Positions 16,752-25,273 of a stretch of DNA of 64,000 nt are shown in pieces. Position 1 is the first letter of the stretch; each line of letters starts with the position of its first letter. The notes beneath the pieces are model-generated. The model was not told the DNA's origin, did not search any database, and saw nothing but the letters and a program-made list of their open reading frames with translations. The DNA comes from Ruegeria lacuscaerulensis (GTDB taxonomy: Bacteria; Pseudomonadota; Alphaproteobacteria; Rhodobacterales; Rhodobacteraceae): the NCBI RefSeq assembly GCF_013033355.1, contig NZ_WQDY01000008.1, positions 163,529-227,528 of the forward strand. The letters run 5' to 3'. Position numbers and translations under genes: made by a program.

Positions 16752-17897
16752 ATGAACAAGGACAAACTGGAACTGGCGTCGGCCGAGCGCCGCAACTTCC
16801 TGAAACTCAGTGCCACGGGCGCATTCACTGCCGCGCTGGTCGCTGGGGCCGGTGGGGTGTTGTGGTCGACCGAAGCCGCGGCTCAGACTGCCAAGGAGGA
16901 AAGCGAGCGCGAAAAGGCAGCCGACCACGTGATGACCATCGCCACCGCCTATGTGCTGGGCGCATCGCGCAGCTATCCAATCATGCAACTGGACCTGAAG
17001 GAAAACATCCAGAACGCTACAAACGGCAAGGTCTATGTCAAACTAGCTCCCGGCGGGCAGTTGGGCGCGGGCGGTTCGCTGGTTCAGAAGGTTCAGGGTG
17101 GTACAATTCAGGCCGCACAGCACTCGCTGTCGAACTTTGCACCGTTTGCCTCGACCGTTGACCTAATCAACATGCCGTATCTGTGCGGCTCGAACCAGAA
17201 ATTCACCAACCTTGTGACATCCGACACCTGGAAAAATGAAGTGCATCCCAAGGTCGAGGCGGCCGGCTTCAAGGCGCTGTTCTACGTGGTGATAGACCCG
17301 CGCGTGGTTGCGGTGCGTCAGGGTGGCAATGCAATCATCACGCCGGGCGACATGAGCGGTGTGAAGTTCCGCGTTCCGGGCTCGAAGATGCTGCAGCAAT
17401 ATTACCGTATGGCGGGCGCGAACCCGACGCCGGTTGCTTGGGGTGAGACCCCCTCGGCCATCAAGCAGGGCGTAGCAGATGCGCTGGACCCGTCAGTGGG
17501 CGCGCTTTTCGTGTTCGGCTTCAAGGATATCCTCAGCCATGTGACCTTCACGCAGGCCGTGCCGGACAGTCAGGTCTATTCCTGCAATCTGGAATGGTTC
17601 AACTCGATGCCGCCTGACGTACAGGAAGGCATCATGTGGGGTGCGGAAATGACCGCGCATCAGAACCTGGCCAAAGTGCCCTCGGCCCGCGCCTATGCCA
17701 TGGCCGAGCTGAACAAGGCGGGAGTCGAGTTCCACTCGCTCAGTTCCGATCAATTGGCCGAATGGGAAAGCGTCGGCGGCTATCAGAACGCCGAATGGGA
17801 CCCCTTCAAGACCGAGCTTGCCGGGTCGATGGACGCGTTCGAAAAGCTGGTCGAGGCCGCAGGCACGCAGGGCAAATACTACGTCCACGACGCTTAA
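16752..17897 (+). CDS. hpsK: TRAP transporter substrate-binding protein (DctP-type), probable DHPS binder
   Basis: A 381-residue TRAP binding protein. The N terminus has a twin-arginine motif (ERRNFLK) before a hydrophobic stretch, so it is likely exported folded by Tat. The mature domain shows the DctP pattern with LAPGGQLGAGGSLVQKVQGG, AVRQGGNAIITPGDMSGVKFRVP and the conserved Arg in the latter. The ATG at 16752 has GGAGG about eight bases upstream. It is followed by the small and large TRAP permease genes and HpsN, the arrangement described for DHPS uptake in roseobacters and Cupriavidus. The symbol rests on that context and should be taken as probable. Confidence 0.88.
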   Translation: MNKDKLELASAERRNFLKLSATGAFTAALVAGAGGVLWSTEAAAQTAKEESEREKAADHVMTIATAYVLGASRSYPIMQLDLKENIQNATNGKVYVKLAPGGQLGAGGSLVQKVQGGTIQAAQHSLSNFAPFASTVDLINMPYLCGSNQKFTNLVTSDTWKNEVHPKVEAAGFKALFYVVIDPRVVAVRQGGNAIITPGDMSGVKFRVPGSKMLQQYYRMAGANPTPVAWGETPSAIKQGVADALDPSVGALFVFGFKDILSHVTFTQAVPDSQVYSCNLEWFNSMPPDVQEGIMWGAEMTAHQNLAKVPSARAYAMAELNKAGVEFHSLSSDQLAEWESVGGYQNAEWDPFKTELAGSMDAFEKLVEAAGTQGKYYVHDA

Positions 17898-17907
17898 CAG
17901 ACAGGCA

Positions 17908-17930
17908 GCGGGCGCAGCGAGTGAGCCCGC
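17908..17930 (+). terminator. Weak stem-loop after the TRAP binding-protein gene
   Basis: GCGGGC (17908-17913) pairs with GCCCGC (17925-17930) across an 11-base loop, ten bases after the stop. There is no real T tract, so it may attenuate or protect the binding-protein message rather than end it. Confidence 0.35.
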
Positions 17931-18009
17931 GATCTTTCAAAGCAGCCGGACCTGAAGCAGGCCCGCCAAAGAAGGCTATGGCCCGGTTGCTCTTTTGCCG
18001 AGGGAACAG

Positions 18010-18522
18010 ATGACCCTACTTCAAAACATAGACCGCAACGCCGAGCGCTGGCTGCTGCTGGTGTTCTACGTGATGCTGGTCATCACCATGGCCATCGAGG
18101 TTCTTCGGCGTGAGATTTTCGCTTTCTCGTCTATCTGGGGCGAAGAGATCGTCCGCTATTCTTTCATCTACCTTGCGTGGATCGGTGCGGCAGCAGCCGT
18201 AAAGGAACGCGCCCATATCCGCATCGACGTGATCATGCACTACCTCGGGCCGCGTCCCAAGGCGCTGCTGTATATCTTTGGTGATCTGGTGATGTTCGGC
18301 GTGGCGGTCATCGCGCTCTACTGGTCGTACGAGGCGGTGCATGTTTCGGCCAAGTTCGGTTCGGTGACGGACGGGCTGCGGGTATCGAAGGTGTGGTTCC
18401 TGATGGCCGTGCCCACCGGTTTTGCGCTGATGATCTGGCGTCTGATCCAGTCACTGATGCGCGACCTGAAATGCCTGAGGGACGGCACGCCCGTCTTCGA
18501 AGGCGACAAGCTGTTTGACTGA
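18010..18522 (+). CDS. hpsL: TRAP transporter small permease (DctQ-type)
   Basis: A 170-residue membrane protein with four predicted helices (about 14-36, 50-66, 88-108, 130-150). It carries the DctQ signature around WGEEIVRYSFIYLAWIGAAA and KERAHIRIDV. The ATG at 18010 is preceded by GAGGGA. It is the small membrane subunit that joins the binding protein and the 12-TM permease in a sodium-driven importer. The gene sits 113 bases after the binding-protein gene and 11 before the large permease gene. The symbol is assigned by position in the DHPS cluster; whether L denotes this subunit or the large one is recalled, not checked. Confidence 0.85.
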   Translation: MTLLQNIDRNAERWLLLVFYVMLVITMAIEVLRREIFAFSSIWGEEIVRYSFIYLAWIGAAAAVKERAHIRIDVIMHYLGPRPKALLYIFGDLVMFGVAVIALYWSYEAVHVSAKFGSVTDGLRVSKVWFLMAVPTGFALMIWRLIQSLMRDLKCLRDGTPVFEGDKLFD

Positions 18523-18533
18523 GGGGACACGCG

Positions 18534-19862
18534 ATGCTCTGGGGTTCTCTCAATCAAACTGTTGAACTTGGGTGGGATTTCTACCTGCCTGTGATCTTAT
18601 TCGTTGGTCTGATTGCCTTGGCTGTGCCCGTCTGGGCGGCCATCGGCACCGCCGCCATCGTGATGCTGGTCATGTCCGGCGACCTGCCGTTGAGTCTTGT
18701 GGGCGAAAGCCTGTTCACCGGCATCGACGCCTTTGCCCTGACCGCCGTACCTCTGTTCATCCTGACCGGGGACGTGCTGGTGCGCACGGGGTTGTCGCGA
18801 AAGTTTCTGGACGTGGCCGAGGCGTTGACTTGTTTCGCCAAGGGTGGCTTTGGCTCGGCCACCGTTCTGGTCTGCGGCATGTTCGCGGCGATCTCGGGCT
18901 CGGACGCGGCGGGCGCTGCTGCGGTGGGCCGAATGACGATCAATCGGCTGGTCGAAAGCGGTTATCCCCGCCCCTATGCCTGTGCGCTGGTCGCGGCAGG
19001 GGCCTGTACCGGCATCCTGATCCCGCCCTCGATCGCCTATATCATCATCGGTCTTGTGCTGGGTATTTCGGCCTCGACCCTGTTTCTGGCCGCCCTCATC
19101 CCCGGATTGGCCATTCTTGTCTCGATCCTTGTAACCAACATCATCATGAACCGCATCTACGCCTATGAGGGCGGCGGCATGATGACCATGGGCGAATGGC
19201 TGACCAATCTGGGCAAGGCGCTGAAATCCGGCTGGTACGCGTTCATCGTGCCCGGGATCATCTTCTACGGCATCTTCTCGGGCCGCCTGACGCCCACCGA
19301 GGCCGGTGCGACCGCTGTCGTCGTCACCATCATCATGGGCTTCATCCTGCGGACGCTGACGTTGGCTGATTTCCCGTCGATGCTGGTCAGTTCCGCCAAG
19401 GTGAACGGGGTGATCCTGCCGATCATCGCCTTCTCGGCCCCGCTGGCCGAGGCACTGGCGATCATGGGCGTACCGCAGGGGTTCGTGACGGCCGTGACCT
19501 CGCTGACCGATGATCCGTATCTGCTGATCCTGCTGATGATCGGTATCCTGATCGCTGCGGGCTGCGTCATGGAGACGACGCCGAATATCGTGATCCTCGC
19601 CCCGATCCTGAAACCGCTGGCGGACAATATCGGCATGAACGAGATTCAGTTCTGCATCATGATGATCACCGCATTGGGTGTGGGCTTTATCACCCCGCCG
19701 TTGGGTCTGAACCTGTTCGTTGTTTCCGGGATAACCGGAGAATCAATTCTAAAAATTGCGGCGCGCGCCGTGCCCTTTGTTCTGACCATGCTGATCGTGG
19801 TAATCCTGATCGCCTATGTACCGGCGGTTTCGACCACCTTGCTTCCTGAAATCTACCAATAG
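18534..19862 (+). CDS. hpsM: TRAP transporter large permease (DctM-type)
   Basis: A 442-residue integral membrane protein, the usual DctM length, with about 12-13 hydrophobic segments. Family motifs include AISGSDAAGAAAVGRM (about 119-134) and ILIPPSIAYIIIGLV (about 161-175), plus the C-terminal GVGFITPPLGLNLFV. It forms the transport channel of the sodium-dependent TRAP importer with the two preceding products. It is followed after 12 bases by hpsN, so uptake and first oxidation are co-expressed. Confidence 0.9.
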   Translation: MLWGSLNQTVELGWDFYLPVILFVGLIALAVPVWAAIGTAAIVMLVMSGDLPLSLVGESLFTGIDAFALTAVPLFILTGDVLVRTGLSRKFLDVAEALTCFAKGGFGSATVLVCGMFAAISGSDAAGAAAVGRMTINRLVESGYPRPYACALVAAGACTGILIPPSIAYIIIGLVLGISASTLFLAALIPGLAILVSILVTNIIMNRIYAYEGGGMMTMGEWLTNLGKALKSGWYAFIVPGIIFYGIFSGRLTPTEAGATAVVVTIIMGFILRTLTLADFPSMLVSSAKVNGVILPIIAFSAPLAEALAIMGVPQGFVTAVTSLTDDPYLLILLMIGILIAAGCVMETTPNIVILAPILKPLADNIGMNEIQFCIMMITALGVGFITPPLGLNLFVVSGITGESILKIAARAVPFVLTMLIVVILIAYVPAVSTTLLPEIYQ

Positions 19863-19874
19863 GACCTGCTGACC

Positions 19875-21182
19875 ATGCCCCGTGACTATTTGAAAAAGGC
19901 GACATTGACGGCGCAATCTCATGCGTCCGAAGTGCACGACACGGTCAAGACAATCCTGGCCGATATCGAGGCGGGTGGTGATGCCAAGGCGCTGGAATAC
20001 GCCGCCAAGTTCGACAAGTTCGACGGCAATGTGCTGATGACGCAGGCCGAGATTGATGCGGCCATCGCGTTGGTGCCCGAAAAGCTGAAGGCTGATATCC
20101 GCTTTGCTCATGACAATGTGCGCCGCTTTGCAGAGGCTCAGAAAGCGACCGTATCAGATGTCGAGGTCGAGATCGTGCCGGGCGTCATCGCCGGGCAAAA
20201 AGCGATCCCGGTGGACGCGGCGGGGTGTTATGTGCCGGGCGGGCGGTATAGCCATATCGCCAGCGCGATCATGACCGTGACCACGGCCAAAGTGGCGGGT
20301 TGTCGTCATATCACAGCCTGTTCGCCGCCGCGCCCCGGTGAAGGAGTGGCGCCAGCCATTGTCTATGCCGCGCATATCTGTGGGGCAGACAGCATTCTGG
20401 CCATGGGCGGTGTGCAAGGCGTGGCGGCGATGACCTATGGCCTGTTCGGCCTGCCGCGCGCGAATATCCTTGTGGGCCCGGGCAATCAGTTCGTAGCCGA
20501 GGCCAAGCGCATCCTCTATGGCAAGGTCGGCATCGACATGATCGCCGGTCCCACAGACAGTCTGATCCTTGCCGACATCAGCGCTGACGCGCATGTGGTC
20601 GCGACCGATTTGGTCAGTCAGGCCGAGCACGGATACAATTCACCCGTCTGGCTGGTGACGGATGATCGACCATTGGCCGAGAAAGTGATGCAACTGGTTC
20701 CTTCACTGATCGAAGACCTTCCGGAACTGAACCGCGAAAACGCCTCGGCCGCGTGGCGCGACTATGCCGAGGTGATCCTGTGCGCCGATCGCGAAGAAAT
20801 GGCCGCCTGTTCTGACTCCTATGCGCCTGAACACCTGACTGTGCAGGCCGAGGATTTGGATTGGTGGCTGGACCGGCTGACCTGCTATGGGTCTCTGTTT
20901 CTGGGCGAAGAGACGACAGTGTCTTATGGCGACAAGGCTACTGGCACCAATCACGTCCTGCCGACGTCCGGCGCGGCCAGTTATACTGGGGGGTTGAGTG
21001 TCCACAAATACATGAAGATCGTCACGTGGCAACGCGCAACGCGCGAGGGATCGAAGCCCATCGCCATTGCGACCGCTCGCATTTCCCGGCTGGAAGGGAT
21101 GGAGGGCCACGCCCGCGCGGCTGATGTGCGGTTGGCGAAGTATTTCCCCGATGAGCAATTCGACCTGTCCGCAGATGGATGA
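19875..21182 (+). CDS. hpsN: Sulfopropanediol 3-dehydrogenase (HpsN), histidinol-dehydrogenase homologue
   Basis: A 435-residue zinc enzyme of the HisD superfamily. In the DHPS pathway HpsN oxidises the C3 hydroxyl of (R)-2,3-dihydroxypropane-1-sulfonate to the carboxylate, giving (R)-3-sulfolactate with two NAD+. Seen: VDAAGCYVPGGRYSHIAS (about 112-129), VGPGNQFVAEAKRILYG, IDMIAGPTDSLILAD, SQAEHGYNSPVWLV, and SGAASYTGGLSVHKYMK near the C terminus. Histidine synthesis is excluded by context, since TRAP genes precede it and ComDE follows. Its last eight bases overlap the SDR start. The R. pomeroyi and C. pinatubonensis enzymes of this type support the assignment. Confidence 0.9.
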   Translation: MPRDYLKKATLTAQSHASEVHDTVKTILADIEAGGDAKALEYAAKFDKFDGNVLMTQAEIDAAIALVPEKLKADIRFAHDNVRRFAEAQKATVSDVEVEIVPGVIAGQKAIPVDAAGCYVPGGRYSHIASAIMTVTTAKVAGCRHITACSPPRPGEGVAPAIVYAAHICGADSILAMGGVQGVAAMTYGLFGLPRANILVGPGNQFVAEAKRILYGKVGIDMIAGPTDSLILADISADAHVVATDLVSQAEHGYNSPVWLVTDDRPLAEKVMQLVPSLIEDLPELNRENASAAWRDYAEVILCADREEMAACSDSYAPEHLTVQAEDLDWWLDRLTCYGSLFLGEETTVSYGDKATGTNHVLPTSGAASYTGGLSVHKYMKIVTWQRATREGSKPIAIATARISRLEGMEGHARAADVRLAKYFPDEQFDLSADG

Positions 21183-21936
21183 CCCGCGCGCGTTGTTTGA
21201 CCTGACCGGGCGGGTGGCTTGCGTCACCGGGGCAAGCTCGGGCCTGGGCCGACGGGCGGCGCAGGCTCTGGCCGCCGCTGGGGCACGGGTAGTGGGCGTC
21301 GCGCGCCGGGCAGAGGCGTTGGCAGGACTGAAAGCCGAACTTGGCGACAAGGGCGCGACAGTGACAGCTGATGTGGCCGACCGTGCGGGGCTTGGAAGGC
21401 TGGTTGAACAGATCAGCTTAGCATTCGGTGCGCCTGACATTGTCATCCATGCTGCCGGGATCAACACCCGCGAGGTGGCGGATGAAGTCACGCCTGATGG
21501 TTGGGACGCGACGCTGGCGCTGAACCTGAGCGCGCCTTTTTTCCTAAGCCAGGCATTGGTGCCCGCAATGAAGGCGAAAGGTTGGGGGCGCATTGTCAAC
21601 TTTGCTTCACTGCAGACCACGCGGGCCTTTCCAGGGGGGATTGCGTATGGGGCGTCAAAGGCCGGGATCGGGCAGCTGACCCGTGCCATGGCAGAGGCAT
21701 GGTCGCCACATGGCATCACCGCCAATGCCATCGGACCGGGGTTCTTTCCGACCGAGCTGACTCAGGCCGTGTTCGACGACCCTGACCGCGCCGCGCGCAA
21801 CGCCGCGCAGACCTGTATCGGACGTAATGGGTGGGTGGAGGATATCGACGGGCCGATCTTGTTCTTGTGCTCAGAAGCATCCAGCTACGTCACCGGGCAG
21901 GTGCTGATGGTCGATGGGGGGTTTACTGCGAAATGA
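21175..21936 (+). CDS. Short-chain dehydrogenase/reductase in the DHPS cluster
   Basis: A 253-residue classical SDR. The nucleotide motif TGASSGLG is at about 18-25, HAAG near 90-93, and the active-site Ser, Tyr and Lys are in FASLQTT, YGASK and the following helix; NAIGPGFF and LMVDGG mark the C-terminal region. I start at the ATG at 21175, which overlaps the hpsN stop as ATGGATGA; an in-frame ATG at 21151 is possible. It overlaps the next gene by four bases. In Cupriavidus the neighbouring hpsO and hpsP dehydrogenases interconvert DHPS enantiomers through the C2 ketone; this gene and the next match that pair, but which is O and which is P I cannot settle. Confidence 0.87.
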   Translation: MDDPRALFDLTGRVACVTGASSGLGRRAAQALAAAGARVVGVARRAEALAGLKAELGDKGATVTADVADRAGLGRLVEQISLAFGAPDIVIHAAGINTREVADEVTPDGWDATLALNLSAPFFLSQALVPAMKAKGWGRIVNFASLQTTRAFPGGIAYGASKAGIGQLTRAMAEAWSPHGITANAIGPGFFPTELTQAVFDDPDRAARNAAQTCIGRNGWVEDIDGPILFLCSEASSYVTGQVLMVDGGFTAK

Positions 21937-22913
21937 AAGCTCTGGTTTATGAGGGGGTTGAACACCTGGAATTCCGGGATGTTCCGGACGCAGTTCCCGG
22001 ACCAGAGGAACAGCTGATCCGTGTCGAAGCCGTGGGTATTTGCGGATCGGACATGCATGCCTATCTGGGACATGATGCCAGACGTCCTGCGCCATTGATC
22101 CTGGGGCATGAAGCGGCAGGCGTGATTGTTGGTGGGCCACGCGAGGGGGCACGGGTGACGGTCAACCCTCTGGTCACGTGCGGCACGTGCGCGGTGTGCG
22201 AAGCGGGGCGGGAAAACCTGTGTCAAAACCGCCAGATCATTTCAATGCCGCCACGAGAGGGCGCATTTGCCCAATTTATCTCAATGCCCGAACGCAATTT
22301 GGTTGATGTGCCAGATGATATTCTTTTGTCGCGCGCGGCTTTGGCCGAGCCGTTGGCGGTTAGTTGGCATGCCGTACGGCTGGGGTTGGAAGCCTTGCAC
22401 CCAGCGATGGAGCGTCGCGCTCTTGTTGTGGGCGGGGGGGCGATCGGACTGGCCGCAGCTTTGGCCCTGCAGGCGATGGGCGTGCAGGATGTCGTCATAG
22501 TTGAACCGAACGCGCTGCGACGGGCATATTTGTTGAATTTGCGGGCATTCGACGTAGTCTCTGAAACATCAGAAACCTTCCCTCTGGTGATCGATGCAGT
22601 GGGGTTTGCGGCGACGCGCGCTACTGCGTCGGCGTTGACGCAACCTGGTGGGGTCATGGTTCATGTCGGACTTGGCGAGGGTGCCGGAGGTTTGGACATT
22701 CGCCGCATGACCTTGCAGGAGATCACATTTATCGGCACCTATACCTATACGGCTGAGGATTTTCGCCAAACGGCTGCAGCTATTTTCGATGGACGGCTGG
22801 GTGCTTTGGACTGGGTTGAGGAGCGGCCGATGTCAGAGGGGGGCCGGGCGTTTCGGGATCTGCGTCGGGGAATGGTCGCCGCGCCGAAAATCATCCTCGC
22901 ACCGGAGCACTGA
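21933..22913 (+). CDS. Zinc-type medium-chain alcohol dehydrogenase in the DHPS cluster
   Basis: A 326-residue GroES/Rossmann-fold dehydrogenase. Catalytic-zinc residues are visible as CGSDMH (about 32-37) and GHEAAG (about 55-60), the structural-zinc cysteines in TCGTCAVCEAGRENLC, and the Rossmann loop VVGGGAIGLAAA. The ATG overlaps the SDR stop as ATGA, so the two are coupled. Together they may interconvert (S)- and (R)-DHPS through the 2-oxo form, or oxidise sulfolactate to sulfopyruvate, the one step between HpsN and ComDE otherwise not covered here. Family is certain; role is inferred. Confidence 0.87.
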   Translation: MKALVYEGVEHLEFRDVPDAVPGPEEQLIRVEAVGICGSDMHAYLGHDARRPAPLILGHEAAGVIVGGPREGARVTVNPLVTCGTCAVCEAGRENLCQNRQIISMPPREGAFAQFISMPERNLVDVPDDILLSRAALAEPLAVSWHAVRLGLEALHPAMERRALVVGGGAIGLAAALALQAMGVQDVVIVEPNALRRAYLLNLRAFDVVSETSETFPLVIDAVGFAATRATASALTQPGGVMVHVGLGEGAGGLDIRRMTLQEITFIGTYTYTAEDFRQTAAAIFDGRLGALDWVEERPMSEGGRAFRDLRRGMVAAPKIILAPEH

Positions 22914-22935
22914 CCGCGCCAGAAAGAGAGGTAAT

Positions 22936-23346
22936 ATGTATCGCAAAATTCTTGTACCCATGGCTTTGGACCACGGCATATCGCCACATACGCTGGAAGT
23001 CGCGCGGGCCTTGTCAGCGGAAGGCGCCGAGATAGTCGCGCTACACGTCTATGAAATGCCGCAGGGATCGGTCAGCGCATATCTCGACAAAGATATGGTC
23101 GCCGAAGGGTTTCGCTCCGCCCGTAATTTGTTGCGTGACAAGGTTTCGGGGCTGGACGGGGTCAAGCCCGAGATCATCAAAGGGCATACGGCCCGAACCA
23201 TCATCGATTTCGCCAAGGATAACGACGTTGATTGCATCGTCATCGGGTCGCACAAGCCGGGCCTAAGTGACTATTTTTTGGGATCGACCGCGTCTCGGGT
23301 CGTTCGTCATGCTGGCTGCGCGGTCCACGTGCACCGCAGGCCATAA
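22936..23346 (+). CDS. Universal stress protein (UspA family)
   Basis: A 136-residue UspA-fold protein: MYRKILVPMALDHG at the start and the ATP-binding signature IVIGSHKPGLSDYFLGSTA (G-2x-G-9x-G-S/T pattern) near 111-129, with a C-terminal VVRHAGCAVHVHR. The ATG at 22936 has GAGAGG seven bases upstream. It lies between the alcohol dehydrogenase and comD on the same strand, so it is probably co-transcribed. Single-domain UspA proteins often travel with TRAP transporters and can modulate them; here that is a guess. Confidence 0.88.
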   Translation: MYRKILVPMALDHGISPHTLEVARALSAEGAEIVALHVYEMPQGSVSAYLDKDMVAEGFRSARNLLRDKVSGLDGVKPEIIKGHTARTIIDFAKDNDVDCIVIGSHKPGLSDYFLGSTASRVVRHAGCAVHVHRRP

Positions 23347-23394
23347 CACTTCGAACTGCGCCTTGTGCGCCAAAACAGGACTGACTGACAGGAT

Positions 23395-23901
23395 ATGAAT
23401 ATAGACAAGAAGATCACGGACGATCTGGTGGCCAACGATATCTCGTTCGTCACTACCGTTCCTTGCAAACAGCTGGCCGGCGTTATTGCCGAGATCGACG
23501 AACGCGAGGGTATTTATCACATCCCTTCGAACAAAGAGGACGAAGGAATGGGCCTGTGCGCGGGTGCCTGGATGGGTGGCAAACGCCCCGCGATTATCAT
23601 GCAGAACACGGCGATCGGTGTGACGATCAATACGCTGGCCACGCTGATCCAGTATTACAGAATGCCATTGCCCATGCTGATTTCGTACCGGGGTGAGCTG
23701 CGCGAACCGATCGCCTGTCAAGTCGAAATGGCCGTTCACACAAAGGCACTGCTGGCGCAGCTGAATATCCCGACCTATCACTTTCATCACAAGTCTGACG
23801 TAGAAGAGCTGGACGCGATCCTGAAATACACGTTCATGTGCAACAAGCCGGTCGCCATCCTGACCGACGCCAATTTTTGGGGAGGCTATGGCGACCAATG
23901 A
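23395..23901 (+). CDS. comD: Sulfopyruvate decarboxylase, alpha subunit (ComD-type)
   Basis: A 168-residue protein equal to the N-terminal (pyrimidine-binding) half of thiamine-diphosphate decarboxylases. Visible: ISFVTTVPCKQLAGVI near the start and the catalytic Glu region HIPSNKEDEGMGLCAGAWMGG, where EDEG holds the Glu that activates the cofactor. Its stop overlaps the comE start by four bases (ATGA), fitting a two-subunit enzyme made in equal amounts. ComDE decarboxylates 3-sulfopyruvate to sulfoacetaldehyde, which Xsc (not in this window) would convert to acetyl phosphate and sulfite. Confidence 0.9.
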   Translation: MNIDKKITDDLVANDISFVTTVPCKQLAGVIAEIDEREGIYHIPSNKEDEGMGLCAGAWMGGKRPAIIMQNTAIGVTINTLATLIQYYRMPLPMLISYRGELREPIACQVEMAVHTKALLAQLNIPTYHFHHKSDVEELDAILKYTFMCNKPVAILTDANFWGGYGDQ

Positions 23902-24452
23902 TCCGTTCTGAAATCCTGAAAGAAATCGCCCCGATTCTGCGTGATCAGCTGGTTGTCTGCAATATTGGCATCCCCAGTCAGGAACTGCATGCCATCGATG
24001 ACCAGCCCTCTAATTTCTACATGTTGGGGACGATGGGGTTGGCGTCGTCCATAGGTCTTGGCCTTGCACTGTCACAACCCAAACCGGTCATCGTGATTGA
24101 CGGGGATGGGTCGGTTCTGACCAATCTGGGTACGCTGCCAACAATCGCAAACAACGTGGCCGACAACTATATTCTGCTGATCGTTGATAACGGATCATAT
24201 GGTTCTACCGGCGACCAGCCTACTTACGCGGGACAGAAAACCTCTCTTGCGAAAATGGCAGAAGCGGCCGGTTGCGACAGGGTGATCGAGTGTCAGGCCG
24301 AAGACACCGGTCGGGTTGTGCAAGAGGCGTTGGAGGCGCGAAAGATGACCATCATCGTTGCCAAATGCCAAAGCGGAAACGCAAAAATGCCGCCGATTAC
24401 CATGGATCCAGTCGTCATCCGGGACCGTTTCATGAAGGCAGTGCAAGCCTGA
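23898..24452 (+). CDS. comE: Sulfopyruvate decarboxylase, beta subunit (ComE-type)
   Basis: A 184-residue thiamine-diphosphate-binding half. It has LGTMGLASSIGLGLAL and the cofactor/Mg motif starting GDGS near 71-74 and closing with DNGSYGSTG about 30 residues on. The start is the ATG overlapping the comD stop. It forms the active ComDE decarboxylase with the preceding subunit. A clear terminator follows at 24484, marking the end of the DHPS operon. The pair places this organism on the sulfopyruvate-to-sulfoacetaldehyde branch rather than direct sulfolactate cleavage by SuyAB, although SuyAB could lie elsewhere. Confidence 0.9.
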   Translation: MIRSEILKEIAPILRDQLVVCNIGIPSQELHAIDDQPSNFYMLGTMGLASSIGLGLALSQPKPVIVIDGDGSVLTNLGTLPTIANNVADNYILLIVDNGSYGSTGDQPTYAGQKTSLAKMAEAAGCDRVIECQAEDTGRVVQEALEARKMTIIVAKCQSGNAKMPPITMDPVVIRDRFMKAVQA

Positions 24453-24483
24453 CTTTGCGGTTTTGATATGTGACCTTGCACGC

Positions 24484-24514
24484 GCGCCGCCCCGGCCAAT
24501 GGGGCGGCGCTTTT
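24484..24514 (+). terminator. Terminator of the DHPS operon
   Basis: A perfect 10-bp stem, GCGCCGCCCC (24484-24493) with GGGGCGGCGC (24501-24510), seven-base loop and TTTT. It lies 31 bases after the comE stop. Confidence 0.85.
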
Positions 24515-24561
24515 GCGTCGGTTGTGGCGAAAATTTCGCGACGTTTTGTGATCACGGTCAG

Positions 24562-24590
24562 TTGACATTAAGTATTAATACTGTAAACAT
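24562..24590 (+). promoter_or_regulatory. Promoter with palindromic operator for the TetR gene
   Basis: TTGACA (24562-24567), a 16-base spacer and TAAACA (24584-24589) form a sigma-70 promoter. The perfect palindrome AGTATTAATACT (24571-24582) fills the spacer, which suits autorepression by the TetR protein encoded about 110 bases downstream. Confidence 0.65.
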
Positions 24591-24700
24591 GATGCAAAAC
24601 ATGGGGTATGTCCTCCTGGCAGGAACGGGTTGGACAAGCGACATCCGGCGATGGGGAAACAGTACCGGATGTGGTTTGCAAAACCTCGGAAAGGTGAAAG

Positions 24701-25258
24701 ATGGTAACGGCTTACACAATCTCTGGCGTCAATCCTCGCGATGTCATGACGGCCTTTGCCCAATACGGTTTCCGCAAAACTTCGATGGAAGATATCGCCC
24801 GGGCGGTCGGGTTGTCGCGGCAGTCGATTTACAAGAAGTTCGGTTCGAAAGACGCGTGCTATTCGTGGTCATTAGTCACGTATATGCAGGCATTGTACCA
24901 AAACGTCTTTGGAATTCTGGATGAGGCAAATGGCGACCCTATCGACGTTCTGGCCACGGTTTTAACCTCGGTGGTCGGAGACTCGGTCGAGCTGGCGAAA
25001 ACACGACATGGGGCAGAGCTTTTGGAAGATGCCCTGAAACTGTCGGCAGACCAGCCGGAAAACTGGCCCAAGGTCTACGTCGAAAACCTTGCCCGGTTCA
25101 TGTCAGAAAATGGTTTGGCGACGACGCCAGACCGGGCGCTCGATTTGGCGCATTTGCTGGTCACATCGACCCGAGGAGCCTTGGTTGTTTCGACTTCTCG
25201 TGACGAGTTTTCAGACGACATCCACCGCATTCTGCGGACTGTGTTCTTGGACACGTAA
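24701..25258 (+). CDS. TetR-family transcriptional regulator
   Basis: A 185-residue TetR regulator. The helix-turn-helix is clear in TSMEDIARAVGLSRQSIYKKFGSKDA (about 28-53), and the remaining all-helical part is the ligand-binding domain. GGAAAGG lies about six bases before the ATG. The gene faces the efflux operon and ends 16 bases from it, so it is convergent rather than divergent; it most likely represses itself through the palindrome at 24571. The efflux promoter at 32.9 kb has the same -35/16/-10 layout, but only a weakly similar spacer, so control of the pump is plausible rather than shown. Confidence 0.9.
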   Translation: MVTAYTISGVNPRDVMTAFAQYGFRKTSMEDIARAVGLSRQSIYKKFGSKDACYSWSLVTYMQALYQNVFGILDEANGDPIDVLATVLTSVVGDSVELAKTRHGAELLEDALKLSADQPENWPKVYVENLARFMSENGLATTPDRALDLAHLLVTSTRGALVVSTSRDEFSDDIHRILRTVFLDT

Positions 25259-25273
25259 GCAGCGCGCCGAGGC

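Noticed and set aside
19875..21182. Histidinol dehydrogenase for histidine synthesis
   Set aside because: The protein is in the HisD superfamily, but it sits between TRAP genes and ComDE with no his genes near; HpsN fits better.
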